Source: Labrys sedimenti (GTDB lineage: Bacteria > Pseudomonadota > Alphaproteobacteria > Rhizobiales > Labraceae). From it: 64,000 bases of DNA. The stretch spans positions 434,001 to 498,000 of the forward strand of contig NZ_JAXOUF010000002.1 of assembly GCF_034424805.1 (NCBI RefSeq), written 5' to 3'. Below are positions 41,495-50,041 of the stretch, in pieces (within the stretch, counting starts at the first letter, position 1; every line of letters begins with the position of its first letter). Made by a program: the position numbers and the translations under genes. The notes below the pieces were generated by a model. The model ran no database searches. It worked only from the letters and a program-made list of their open reading frames with translations, and was not told where the DNA came from.

Positions 41495-42834
41495 CAGACC
41501 AGCTCCTTCAGGGCGCTCACGAGGGCGGTGCGGTCCTCGTCGGTGTTCACTTCGGTGGAAGCGATGATCAGGAGATCCTTCAGCTCGGCATTGGGCGACA
41601 GGCGCGAATAAGGCACGCCGCCCAGAATACCCTGGGCTGCCAGCTTCTCCAGCAGCGAGGCGGCACTGCCTGATACCCGGATGGTGAACTCGTTGAAGAA
41701 GCTCTGCTGGATGATCTCGATACCCTTCACCTTGCCCAGCATGTCGGCCAGCTTCACCGCATTGGCATGGTTGACGCGGGCGAGCCTGCGCAGGCCTTTC
41801 TCGCCGAGCAGCGCCATGTGAATGGTGAAGGCCAGCACGCACAGGCCCGAATTGGTGCAGATGTTCGAGGTCGCCTTGTCGCGGCGGATGTGCTGCTCGC
41901 GGGTGGAAAGCGTCAGCACGAAACCGCGCCGGCCCTCGGCATCCACGGTCTGGCCGCAGAGGCGCCCGGGCATCTGGCGCACATATTTCTGCCGCGTGGC
42001 GAACAGGCCGACATAGGGCCCGCCATAGTTGAGGGCGTTGCCGATGGACTGGCCCTCGCCGACCACGATATCGGCACCCATTTCGCCCGGCGATTTAATG
42101 AGGCCGAGCGATACGGCCTCGGTGAACACGGCGATCAGGAGGGCGCCAGCCTTGTGGCAGGCTTGCGCGATTGGCGTGAGATCGCGCAGGTTGCCGAAGA
42201 TATCAGGGTTCTGCACCACGACGCAGGAGGTCTCACCATCGATCCCCGCAATCAGATCCTCGCTGCCGTCGACGTCGGCGGGCATGGCCACCTCGGTATG
42301 GCCGGCCATCTTGGAGACGGTATGCACCACGTCGGTATAGTGCGGATGCAGGCCGCCGGAGAGGATCGCCTTGGAGCGGCGGGTGACGCGGTGGGCCATC
42401 AGCACGGCCTCGGCCGTGCCGGTCGAGCCGTCATACATCGAGGCATTGGCGACTTCCATGCCGGTCAGCAGCGCGACCTGGGTCTGGAACTCGTAGAGAT
42501 ATTGCAGCGTGCCCTGGGCGATCTCGGGCTGATAGGGCGTATAGGAGGTGAGGAATTCCGAACGCTGGATCAGGTGGTCGACGGTTGCCGGTACATGATG
42601 CTTATAGGCGCCGGCACCGACGAAGAAGGGCACTGAGGACGCCGTCACATTGCGCGAGGCGAAGGCGGTCATGATCTTCTCGACCGCCATTTCGCTCTTG
42701 GCATTCGGCAGCACCGGCGGTGCTTTCAGGAGCTTGTCGGCGGGGACGCTGGCGAAGAGATCGTCGATGCCGTTGACGCCGATCTTCGCCAGCATGGCGC
42801 TGCGATCATCGGCGGTCAGGGGTAGATAGCGCAT
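41494..42834 (-). CDS. gcvPA: Glycine dehydrogenase (decarboxylating) subunit 1, GcvPA
   Basis: 446 residues, equal to the N-terminal half of P-protein. It has MRYLPLTADDRSAMLAKIGV, FVGAGAYKHHVPATVDHLIQRSEFLTSYTPYQPEIAQGTLQYLYEFQ and YDGSTGTAEAVLMAHRVTRR, all standard for GcvPA. It pairs with GcvPB. The gene lies three bases after gcvH on the minus strand, inside the riboswitch-controlled glycine cleavage operon. Confidence 0.95.
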   Translation of the reverse strand: MRYLPLTADDRSAMLAKIGVNGIDDLFASVPADKLLKAPPVLPNAKSEMAVEKIMTAFASRNVTASSVPFFVGAGAYKHHVPATVDHLIQRSEFLTSYTPYQPEIAQGTLQYLYEFQTQVALLTGMEVANASMYDGSTGTAEAVLMAHRVTRRSKAILSGGLHPHYTDVVHTVSKMAGHTEVAMPADVDGSEDLIAGIDGETSCVVVQNPDIFGNLRDLTPIAQACHKAGALLIAVFTEAVSLGLIKSPGEMGADIVVGEGQSIGNALNYGGPYVGLFATRQKYVRQMPGRLCGQTVDAEGRRGFVLTLSTREQHIRRDKATSNICTNSGLCVLAFTIHMALLGEKGLRRLARVNHANAVKLADMLGKVKGIEIIQQSFFNEFTIRVSGSAASLLEKLAAQGILGGVPYSRLSPNAELKDLLIIASTEVNTDEDRTALVSALKELV

Positions 42835-42837
42835 GGA

Positions 42838-43209
42838 TCAGGCTCCGATATGGGCCTTGTAGGCTGCATCGTCCATGAGAGCGTCGAGTTCGGCCGGGTT
42901 GGAGAGCTTGATCTTGATGAACCAGCCCTTGCCGAGCGGATCCTCGTTCACCGTGGAGGGAGAGTCGGGCAAGCCCTCGTTTGCCTCGATCACCGTGCCG
43001 GATACCGGGGCATAGACTTCGCTGGCGGCCTTCACCGATTCAACCACCGCGGCTTCGTCGCCCTGCTTGAGCACTTTGCCGGTGGCCGGAAGCTCGACGA
43101 ACACCACGTCGCCGAGCTGCGACTGGGCGTAGTCGGTGATGCCGATCGTGGCGACGTCGCCCTCGACGGACACATATTCGTGGTCGCTGGTGAACTTGAT
43201 CGTGGCCAT
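42838..43209 (-). CDS. gcvH: Glycine cleavage system H protein
   Basis: 123 residues from ATG 43209. The lipoylation site is Lys60 in VVESVKAASEVYAPVSG. HEYVSVEGDVATIGITDYAQSQLGDVVFVELP is the usual N-terminal half, and GWFIKIKLSNPAELDALMD the C-terminal part. GcvH shuttles the aminomethyl intermediate between P, T and L proteins. Spacing to gcvT upstream is 24 bases. Confidence 0.96.
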   Translation of the reverse strand: MATIKFTSDHEYVSVEGDVATIGITDYAQSQLGDVVFVELPATGKVLKQGDEAAVVESVKAASEVYAPVSGTVIEANEGLPDSPSTVNEDPLGKGWFIKIKLSNPAELDALMDDAAYKAHIGA

Positions 43210-43233
43210 GGTTTTCCTCAATCTCTGGATGGC

Positions 43234-44388
43234 TCAGGAACGGTGGAAGCGGTGTGGGGCGAAGGGCAGCGGTACGACCTGGATCGGCACATCCTTACCG
43301 CGCAATTCGACGGTGAGGCCGGTGCCTTCGGCCGCCAGGGCAGGGAGCACATAGCCGATGGCAATGGGGCCGGCCACGGTGGGGCCGAAGCCGCCCGAGG
43401 TGACGATGCCGACGGTCTCGCCGGCCTTGTTCTTCAGGGCCGCGCCCTCGCGTACGGGCGAGCGCCCTTCCGGCTTGAGGCCGACGCGGATGCGAGCGGG
43501 CCCTTCCGCGATTTCGCGCTGGATGCGGGAAGCGCCGGGAAAGCCGCCTTGTTCGCGCCGGCGCTTCTGGATCGACCAGATCAGGCCGGCCTCGATCGGC
43601 GAGATGGTCGGATCGAGCTCATGGCCATAGAGGCAGAGACCCGCCTCGAGGCGCAGCGAGTCGCGGGCGCCGAGGCCGATCGGCTTGACCCGCTCGTCGG
43701 CCAGCAGCGTGCGCCACAGGATGACGGCCTTGTCGTTGTGGACTGAGATCTCATAGCCATCCTCGCCGGTATAGCCCGAGCGGGAGAGGCCGATGGCAAT
43801 GCCGTCGAAGGTCGAGCGCCGGGAGGCCATGAAGGGCATGGCGGCTGCGTCCGGGCAATGATCGGCCAGCACGGCAGCCGCGAGCGGACCCTGCAACGCG
43901 AGCAGGGCGTGGTCCCCGGCGACAACCAGCTGCGCGCTGTCGCCGATCTTATCGCGCAGCAGGGCGAAGTCGGCATCCTTGCAGCCGGCATTGACCACCA
44001 GGCCGAGCTTGCCGTCCTCGGCGGGGTCGCTCGAGCGTGCCGCCATGAGGTCGTCGAGCGTGCCGCCCTCATCGTTCAGGAACTGGGTGTAGCGCTGGCG
44101 GCCCGGGGCGAGATTGAGAATATCAGCCGGCACCAGCGTTTCCAGGGCCGCAGCGACGGCTTCATGGCTGTCGGCGATCAGATAGGCCTGCCCCATATGC
44201 GAAACGTCGAACAGGCCGGCCGCGTTGCGCGTGTGGTTGTGCTCGGCGATGATGCCAGTGGGATACTGGACCGGCATGTCATAGCCGGCAAATGGCACCA
44301 TGCGTGCGCCAAGGGCGACATGCTCGGCATGAAGAGGCGTCTTGAGAAGCGGGGCTTGCTGATCTGGGCTTGCGGCTGGCTCGGCCAT
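43234..44388 (-). CDS. gcvT: Aminomethyltransferase GcvT (T protein)
   Basis: 384 residues from the ATG at 44388, which has GGAG upstream; the frame further up enters the riboswitch leader. Features are TPLHAEHVALGARMVPFAGYDMPVQY, GLFDVSHMGQ, the Asp-containing RSGYTGEDGYEISV for folate binding, and LRLEAGLCLYGHELD. It releases ammonia and passes the C1 unit to tetrahydrofolate. It is the first gene of the operon gcvT-gcvH-gcvPA-gcvPB. Confidence 0.95.
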   Translation of the reverse strand: MAEPAASPDQQAPLLKTPLHAEHVALGARMVPFAGYDMPVQYPTGIIAEHNHTRNAAGLFDVSHMGQAYLIADSHEAVAAALETLVPADILNLAPGRQRYTQFLNDEGGTLDDLMAARSSDPAEDGKLGLVVNAGCKDADFALLRDKIGDSAQLVVAGDHALLALQGPLAAAVLADHCPDAAAMPFMASRRSTFDGIAIGLSRSGYTGEDGYEISVHNDKAVILWRTLLADERVKPIGLGARDSLRLEAGLCLYGHELDPTISPIEAGLIWSIQKRRREQGGFPGASRIQREIAEGPARIRVGLKPEGRSPVREGAALKNKAGETVGIVTSGGFGPTVAGPIAIGYVLPALAAEGTGLTVELRGKDVPIQVVPLPFAPHRFHRS

Positions 44389-44437
44389 GGGCACTCCGGC
44401 AAAAGGTTGCACGCCGGACGAATGAATGTCCGGTTGT

Positions 44438-44672
44438 GCCCCCTCTGTCGCGGTTACCTGAGAGATTTCGCGACCCCGCACCCAAGTTCCAGGTGCAAGA
44501 ACTGGGAGCCACTTACGCCCTTCGGTGAGCCCGAATGCTCGCGCATTCGTGCCGCTTTCCAGAGTTTCGTTCCCCCGCGGTCCGGTTGCCTGAGAGTTTC
44601 CGGGGCGGTTGCTCCTTCGGCGCCGGTCCGTGATTCCTCAAGGGAATCAGACCGAACTCTTCCGCGGGGATC
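44438..44672 (-). ncRNA. Tandem glycine riboswitch upstream of gcvT
   Basis: Read on the minus strand, two glycine-aptamer cores follow each other. The first (about 44672-44580) has GCGCCGAAGGAGCAACC and then AAACTCTCAGGCAACCGGAC. The second (about 44570-44438) has CACCGAAGGGCGTAAG and then AATCTCTCAGGTAACCGCGAC. The CCGAAGG and CTCTCAGGYAA boxes are diagnostic of the family. The 3' end lies 49 bases before gcvT. Glycine binding should switch on the cleavage operon. The linker is short, as in cooperative tandem forms. Confidence 0.92.
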
Positions 44673-44766
44673 GGCCGAATGCCGGGAAGCTATCCCTCGC
44701 CTCAACGGTCGTCAACCCAACAGAATGAGGCGCCTTGGGAAAAGGTCTGAAGAATTTTGAGCCCGC

Positions 44767-45363
44767 TCAGCCCCGGCGTTTTTTCTTGGTGACAGTGCCG
44801 CCCTTGCCGTCGAATCCGACCACGATGTCATAGGAACTGAGCGGCTGCTCCAGGCCGATGGTGATCGGGGCCGAGGTGTCGACCACCCGGAAACTGCCAG
44901 GACCGCCGCCGGGCGTCGCCGCGGCGGAGACGCGGATCACCTTGGTGTAGACGGGCTTCTCGTCGCGGTCGCGGATGGTGATACGCACTGGCGCCGAATA
45001 GCCACCACCGCCGGACGAAGCGACGTGACCCTCCACGCCGACCTTGATGGTGACGGTATTGCCGCTGGCGAGATCGCACTCACGGGCGAAGTTGGTGATA
45101 GAGAATTGCGCACTGGGGGGACCGTAGGCCGCCGCGCCGGTGGGAATGTTGATCTGCGGGCACTCGGTGTCGGGGTCGAAATCCACCCGCAGCGGGGCTT
45201 GCGATGCGGTCTGCGTCTGTGTCGGCGCAGCCGTTTCCGTCGGCGTGCCGTAGACACCGGTAATCATGCTGCTGGTGCAGCCGCCGAGAAGGAGCGCCGG
45301 GGCGACCACACCTGCCAACAGGGCGCTACGAGCCGCCCAGACGCCATACTGACTGCCAACCAT
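44767..45363 (-). CDS. Putative lipoprotein of unknown function
   Basis: 198 residues from ATG 45363, with GGAG seven bases before it. The signal sequence ends in the lipobox ALLLGGC, so Cys29 would be lipidated. A linker rich in Thr, Gln and Ala follows, then a beta-rich domain with two Cys (TECPQI and ARECDLA) and strand pairs such as VTIKVGVEGHV and SSYDIVVGFDGKGG. It ends in a basic KKKRRG. The plan suits an outer-membrane or periplasmic anchored beta domain. No family recognised beyond the signal. Confidence 0.8.
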   Translation of the reverse strand: MVGSQYGVWAARSALLAGVVAPALLLGGCTSSMITGVYGTPTETAAPTQTQTASQAPLRVDFDPDTECPQINIPTGAAAYGPPSAQFSITNFARECDLASGNTVTIKVGVEGHVASSGGGGYSAPVRITIRDRDEKPVYTKVIRVSAAATPGGGPGSFRVVDTSAPITIGLEQPLSSYDIVVGFDGKGGTVTKKKRRG

Positions 45364-45459
45364 CGTCACGCTCCGCTGAATGCACGGCGTCCTTATAGCA
45401 TGCCGTTCGGCTTCGGCCAGTCCGGCGCTGGCCCGCTATGCACAGGCCCTTTGAACCAG

Positions 45460-46242
45460 TCACCAGTCAGTGTGCTGCAGGAAGCGCCGCAGGATGTGGT
45501 GGGAGTAGAAACTGGCGACCGTGGCGAGGAAGGCCGGAAAATCGACATGGGCATTGTCGTCGGCACTGTCGGAGATGGTGCGCAATACGCCACAGGGAAC
45601 GCCGTAGTCATGGCAGATCTGGGCCACGGCCCCGCTTTCCATCTCGATGGCAAGGGCGTCCGGAATGTCGTCGCGCAGGGCTGCGACCGCCGCGTGACCG
45701 TTGACGAACTGGTCGCCGCTGATGATCAGCCCGCGATGAAGGCGGGGAGCGGCAAGAGCGAAGCGTTCGCGAATCTCGGCGGAGAGCTGCGGCAGATCCT
45801 CGGCCAGGAAAGCCTCGACCGCCTCCGACAGGCTGTTGCCGATGGGAGCATCGGCGGCGAAGCGGGCCATGCCCGTCAGGGGAACCTCGTAGCGCGGGAA
45901 GATCGGGCGCGCGTCGAGATCGTGCTGGAGCATGGCATCGGCCACCACGATATCGCCGACCCTGACCGATCGGGCGCCACCGCCGGCCACGCCGACATTG
46001 AGGATGGCGCCAACCTGATAGGCATGGATGAGGCCGGCGGCGGCAGTGGCGGCGGCAACCTTGCCGACCCGCGAGAGCGTCAGCACGCAGGGGCGGCCGA
46101 AGAGATGGCCGCTGTGGTAGTCCCGGCCGCCGATGCGCTGCGTCTGCGTGGCGCCGTCCTGCTTCATCAGGGCGAAAAGCGCTTCGGCCTCCTCGGCGAG
46201 CGGGACGAGGATGCCGAGGGGAGAGGTAGAAGAGACTGTCAT
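45460..46242 (-). CDS. mtnN: 5'-methylthioadenosine/S-adenosylhomocysteine nucleosidase
   Basis: 260 residues of the PNP/UDP phosphorylase family. GILVPLAEEAEAL at the N-terminus, SRVGKVAAATAAAGLIHAYQVGAILNVGVAGG, ALAIEMESGAVAQICHDYGVP (substrate Glu) and LRTISDSADDNAHVDF (catalytic Asp) match MTA/SAH nucleosidase. It cleaves adenine from methylthioadenosine, the by-product of aminopropyl transfer, and from S-adenosylhomocysteine. Its presence 6 kb from speD may be chance. Confidence 0.92.
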   Translation of the reverse strand: MTVSSTSPLGILVPLAEEAEALFALMKQDGATQTQRIGGRDYHSGHLFGRPCVLTLSRVGKVAAATAAAGLIHAYQVGAILNVGVAGGGARSVRVGDIVVADAMLQHDLDARPIFPRYEVPLTGMARFAADAPIGNSLSEAVEAFLAEDLPQLSAEIRERFALAAPRLHRGLIISGDQFVNGHAAVAALRDDIPDALAIEMESGAVAQICHDYGVPCGVLRTISDSADDNAHVDFPAFLATVASFYSHHILRRFLQHTDW

Positions 46243-46347
46243 GCAAGCTTCCGGAGCGGGCGGGTTCAGCGAAGGCGGGAACGGACACCATAGGCCATTC
46301 GTTCATCGCCTTGATGTCAAGCCATTCCGATGGGGGGACATGCCTTG

Positions 46348-46377
46348 CAAAAAGAAAGGCCGGGACTGAGCCCGGCC
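46348..46377 (-). terminator. Intrinsic terminator downstream of ctrA
   Basis: On the minus strand, GGCCGGG (46377-46371) pairs with CCCGGCC (46364-46358) over a six-base loop and is followed by TTTCTTTTTG. It starts 31 bases after the ctrA stop. Confidence 0.85.
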
Positions 46378-46408
46378 ATCTCATCTCGTTGGTGGGGGAG
46401 ACGCGGCG

Positions 46409-47110
46409 TCAGACCGCGATGCGCTCTTCGATCTCGTTGGGCTCGCGCAGCACATAGCCGCGGCCCCAGACCGTCTCGATGTAGTTGGTGCCGTTGGTGG
46501 CGTTGGCCAGTTTCTTGCGCAGCTTGCAGATGAAGACGTCGATGATCTTCAGTTCCGGCTCGTCCATTCCGCCATAGAGATGGTTGAGGAACATCTCCTT
46601 GGTCAGCGTGGTGCCCTTGCGCAGCGAGAGCAGCTCGAGCATCTGATACTCCTTGCCGGTCAGATGCACGCGCGAACCATGGACCTCGACCGTCTTGGTG
46701 TCGAGATTGACCACGAGGTCGCCGGTGGCGATCACCGACTGGGCATGGCCCTTGGAGCGGCGGACGATGGCGTGGATGCGCGCAACCAGCTCGTCCTTGT
46801 GGAAGGGCTTGGTCAGGTAGTCGTCGGCGCCGAAGCCGAGGCCCTTCACCTTGTCCTCGATGCCGGCAAGGCCGGACAGGATGAGGATCGGCGTCTTGAC
46901 CTTGGCCACCCTGAGCGAGCGCAGGACCTCGTAGCCCGACATGTCGGGGAGGTTCAGGTCGAGCAGGATGATGTCGTAATCATACAGCTTGCCGAGATCG
47001 ACACCTTCCTCGCCCAGATCCGTCGTATAGACGTTGAAACTCTCTGACTTGAGCATCAGCTCAATGCTTTGCGCCGTGGCGCTATCGTCTTCGACAAGAA
47101 GTACGCGCAT
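46409..47110 (-). CDS. ctrA: Cell-cycle response regulator CtrA
   Basis: 233 residues, the normal length. The receiver domain starts MRVLLVEDDSATAQSIELML and has the phosphorylated Asp51 in IILLDLNLPDMSGYEVL; the conserved Lys lies in DDYLTKPFHKDELVARI. The OmpR-type winged helix has GKEYQMLELLSLRKGTTLTKEMFLNHLYGG and IIDVFICKLRKKL with GRGYVL. The sequence is almost identical in style to Caulobacter and Brucella CtrA. It receives phosphate through CckA-ChpT and controls replication, division and motility genes. Confidence 0.97.
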   Translation of the reverse strand: MRVLLVEDDSATAQSIELMLKSESFNVYTTDLGEEGVDLGKLYDYDIILLDLNLPDMSGYEVLRSLRVAKVKTPILILSGLAGIEDKVKGLGFGADDYLTKPFHKDELVARIHAIVRRSKGHAQSVIATGDLVVNLDTKTVEVHGSRVHLTGKEYQMLELLSLRKGTTLTKEMFLNHLYGGMDEPELKIIDVFICKLRKKLANATNGTNYIETVWGRGYVLREPNEIEERIAV

Positions 47111-47962
47111 CTCAATCCCCCACTGCGGCCTCGGAGGGTCGACCGCCGTCGCGAATGCGCAGACGGCACGGTGAAGTCACCTCGTCGATGATCAACCGCG
47201 ACGCTACGCAGGCATGGTTAACAAATTGTGATTCTCTCATGCAAGCGAAACTTGAAAACAAGGTCCAAAACTCCCTGTAACACATTGCCTGAAAGACAGA
47301 TTCGGTGAGCGACAAGCGTCAACATTCACATGAAGAAACTTGCCTAAGCGATTCAACCGACTCACCCATTCGCCGCAGAATTTCGACAAACGTGGCGGTG
47401 AGTTCGTTGACCGTTGTTAGGGATCATTAACGAGGCAGGTAAATTAATGGTTACCGTCGGGGCAGGTTCTTAGGGATTCAGAGCGAATCAACAGCTTTCC
47501 CCGAGCCGCCCGCGCCATGGTGGGCGGAGCGGTCGTCTCGTCGGCGACCCAGGAGGCAGGCCGGTTCGCTGCGGAGCAGCTTCGTCGAATCCGCCTGCTT
47601 CTTCAAGCTGTTAGAAACAAGTAAACGCAGTATTAATTCTGCGATTCCTGTCTGATGTGAAGCATATCTTCCGCATGAATCGGTAGTCCTGCTGCAGCTC
47701 GCTGCTCCCCGGAGAAATATTAAGAAAAGCGGCAGCGACGTGGAGAAATGGCGCGCCGACTTGGTAAATCATGGCGTACGATTTTCTTGATTGTCGACTG
47801 TCCCGCCTTGGTTCGCGGCTTTTTTGCGGCGAGTAAGGAAGAATTCACGTCCATGCCGGATGGTGTGGGTCTTCGCCGGGCCGATGGCCTGGCGATCCGA
47901 TTGTGCGGCCTGTCCCCCACGGTAGGGGCGGCGGGCCGATGCGGCTGATGGAGTAGTGAGTA
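47111..47962. promoter_or_regulatory. ctrA/fliJ-like divergent control region with clustered GANTC sites
   Basis: This 852-base region holds no credible gene. Nine GANTC (CcrM methylase) sites start at 47230, 47299, 47350, 47359, 47475, 47485, 47587, 47643 and 47677. Chance would give about three. TAAACGCAGTATTAA (47622-47636) is a one-mismatch version of the CtrA box TTAA-N7-TTAA, and TTAA also occurs at 47427 and 47444. The region is AT-richer than its surroundings. Cell-cycle and self control of ctrA is likely. A 66-codon frame at 47748 looks spurious. Confidence 0.6.
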
Positions 47963-48322
47963 ATGAAGTCGCGCGATACCCTTATTCGTCTCAAGCGCTT
48001 CCAGGCAGACGAGAGACGCCGCCAGGTCATCCAGATCGAAACCATGGTGGCCGAGTTCGAGCGCATGGCAAGCGAACTCGAACGCGAAATCAAGGCCGAG
48101 GAAGCCAAGGCCGGCATCACCGATCCGAGCCATTTCGCCTATCCGACCTATGCCCGTGCAGCCACTGCACGCAGGGACAATCTGCGTGGTTCGGCCGACG
48201 ATCTGAAGATCAAGCTGGAAGACGCCAGGAGCGCGCTCACCGATGCGCTGGACGATCTGAAGATGGTCGAGACGCTCGACGATCGCGAAAAGGCCAGCGA
48301 GCGCAGCATCGCTGCCCAATAG
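47963..48322 (+). CDS. fliJ: FliJ-like flagellar export coiled-coil protein
   Basis: 119 residues, nearly all helix and charged: MKSRDTLIRLKRFQADERRRQVIQIETMVAEFERMASELEREIKAEE at the start and KIKLEDARSALTDALDDLKMVETLDDREK near the end. This matches the short FliJ proteins encoded beside ctrA in Hyphomicrobiales. FliJ sits in the flagellar type III export ATPase complex with FliI. No fliI is present here, so the assignment rests on similarity and on the ctrA neighbour. Confidence 0.75.
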   Translation: MKSRDTLIRLKRFQADERRRQVIQIETMVAEFERMASELEREIKAEEAKAGITDPSHFAYPTYARAATARRDNLRGSADDLKIKLEDARSALTDALDDLKMVETLDDREKASERSIAAQ

Positions 48323-48394
48323 AAGGCTGACGTTGGACAGCCAAATCCTGGCTAACCTCGGGCTTGGACAATCGGTACGATACGAGGCCGTCGC

Positions 48395-48703
48395 TCACTG
48401 CTTGGGCGTCGGCGGCTTGGTGCTGGTACAGCGCAGGTCCCTGCGCACGCAGGAAATGCCCGGGGTCGAACACATCGGCTTGCCATTCACAACCGCGCAG
48501 ATGATGCATTCGTCGGTGACCTCGCTGCAATCGGGATTGCCGGCGATGAAGGAAAGCACGCGCTCGTCGGGGGCGATGGGCTGGGAGGGCGCCGGAGGCT
48601 CCGGCGGCTTGGCCTGGCTGTCCTGCGCCCGTGCCGGCGACCATCCCTGGCCGACAGTCAGTATGGCGGCAGCCAGACACAGGCGGATCAGTACGCTGCG
48701 CAT
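48395..48703 (-). CDS. Small exported Cys-rich protein of unknown function
   Basis: 102 residues from ATG 48703. A signal peptide (RSVLIRLCLAAAILTVGQGWSPARAQD) is followed by a Pro-rich linker and a C-terminal domain with six Cys (NPDCSEVTDECIICAVVNGKPMCS and ISCVRRDLRCT). The pattern suggests three disulphides in the periplasm. It converges with the FliJ-like gene. No family recognised. Confidence 0.7.
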   Translation of the reverse strand: MRSVLIRLCLAAAILTVGQGWSPARAQDSQAKPPEPPAPSQPIAPDERVLSFIAGNPDCSEVTDECIICAVVNGKPMCSTPGISCVRRDLRCTSTKPPTPKQ

Positions 48704-48758
48704 TGGAGCACACTCCCTGCAACCGGCCTTCAAAACAAAGGCTTACAGCAAAACAACG

Positions 48759-49139
48759 TCAGCCGCGAAACGCCGTGACTTCAATCTCGACCTTCATCTC
48801 AGGCTTGATGAGATCGCAGATCAGCATGGTGGCCGCAGGTCGAATCTCCCCAAAGACCCGGCCGGTGACCGCCATCACGGTCTCCACATGGTCGGTGCTG
48901 GTCACGTAATAGGTCGCGCGCACCACCTGGCTCATGGCAAAACCACCCTCGGCCAAGGCCTTTTCGATGGTTGCCAGCGTGTTCTCGGTCTGGGCGGCGA
49001 CGTCTTCCGGCAACGTCATGCTGGCATAGTCATAGCCGGTGGTACCGGAGACGAAGCACCAGTCGCCCTGCACCACGGCGCGGGAATAGCCGGCGCTGCG
49101 TTCGAGCGGGGAGCCGGTCGAGATCAGTTTGCGGGGCAT
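48759..49139 (-). CDS. RidA family (YjgF/UK114) protein
   Basis: 126 residues from ATG 49139; the longer frame adds a Cys-rich stretch that belongs to the spacer. GYSRAVVQGDWCFVSGTTGYDY, AQTENTLATIEKALAEGGFAMSQVVRATYYVT and the C-terminal RPAATMLICDLIKPEMKVEIEVTAF with the substrate-binding Arg and Glu are typical. RidA proteins hydrolyse reactive enamine/imine intermediates. It follows chpT by ten bases on the same strand. Confidence 0.9.
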   Translation of the reverse strand: MPRKLISTGSPLERSAGYSRAVVQGDWCFVSGTTGYDYASMTLPEDVAAQTENTLATIEKALAEGGFAMSQVVRATYYVTSTDHVETVMAVTGRVFGEIRPAATMLICDLIKPEMKVEIEVTAFRG

Positions 49140-49149
49140 GGATGCTTCC

Positions 49150-49794
49150 TTACACAGGCGCGGCGGTGATGCGCACGCCGCCATCGATCGCCTCGATCGT
49201 CACGGACATGCCGGCGGCCCGGGCAATCAGCCCGGTGTAGTAGGGCTGGATCAGGTGGCTATCGAGCGTGCCGTTTTCGGGCTCGCCCGCCAGAAGGCTG
49301 ATCAGGCCGGGGGGAATGCGCGAATTGCCGCCAAGCGAGACGACCTCGAAGGTCGGCGCCTCGGGATCACCGGTCACCTTGGCATTGATGGAGCCGCCAC
49401 GCGGAATGGTGGTGGTGGCGACCACGAGCAAGTTCAGCAACAGCTTGACCTTGTTCTTCGGCATGAACTGGCGCGGTGCCGACCAGCTCAGCGTCACCTT
49501 CTCATCCTGGATGAAGCCGCGGGCGACGTTCTCGGCATCGCCGAGATCGATCGAAGCTCCGGCCGAGCCGGCGGCCCCGAAGGCGATCCGCGCAAACTGC
49601 AGGCGTGCCGAGGCGTTCCGGGAACTTTTCTTGATCAGGTCGAGGGCAAAGGCCTTCATCGAGGCATCGTCTTCGTCCTCGAGGACTTCGAGCCCGTTGA
49701 CGATGGCGCCGACCGGATTGATCACGTCATGGCAGACGCGAGAGCAGAGCAGGGCGGCCAGATCAAGCGCATCGAGTTGAAAACCAGCGGTCAT
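49150..49794 (-). CDS. chpT: Histidine phosphotransferase ChpT
   Basis: 214 residues. LDLAALLCSRVCHDVINPVGAIVNGLEVLEDE places the phospho-accepting His at residue 22, in the signature of ChpT (DUF2328). The degenerate ATPase-like half includes NKVKLLLNLLVVATTTIPRGG and ends in GLIARAAGMSVTIEAIDGGVRITA. ChpT passes phosphate from CckA to CtrA and CpdR. It lies 2 kb from ctrA. It is read towards ridA. Confidence 0.92.
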   Translation of the reverse strand: MTAGFQLDALDLAALLCSRVCHDVINPVGAIVNGLEVLEDEDDASMKAFALDLIKKSSRNASARLQFARIAFGAAGSAGASIDLGDAENVARGFIQDEKVTLSWSAPRQFMPKNKVKLLLNLLVVATTTIPRGGSINAKVTGDPEAPTFEVVSLGGNSRIPPGLISLLAGEPENGTLDSHLIQPYYTGLIARAAGMSVTIEAIDGGVRITAAPV

Positions 49795-50041
49795 CGCAGC
49801 ACCCAGAATAAATCAGGAGAGAAAGGCAAATCGGAAGAGAATCAGGTCTCGAGAACCTGTTTTTCAGATAGACTCTGCGGCGCGGGATGTGAAGGCGCGA
49901 GGTGCCTGCATGTCCCGTTCCGCCCTGTTTGCAACCCTGGAGTGCGCTGACGAAGGGGGTGCAAAGATGAGCAGCAGACCCAATATTCTTGCGGTACGAC
50001 GCCAATCAGGACTAAACAGGCCGCTGCTATCGGAGGCCCTT

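Noticed and set aside
41495..41842. N-terminal extension of gcvPB
   Set aside because: It lies in the wrong frame over gcvPA; GcvPB homologues start at the ATG at 41494.
47748..47948. 66-codon frame between ctrA and the FliJ-like gene
   Set aside because: No ribosome-binding site, no family features, and it overlaps a control region rich in regulatory motifs.
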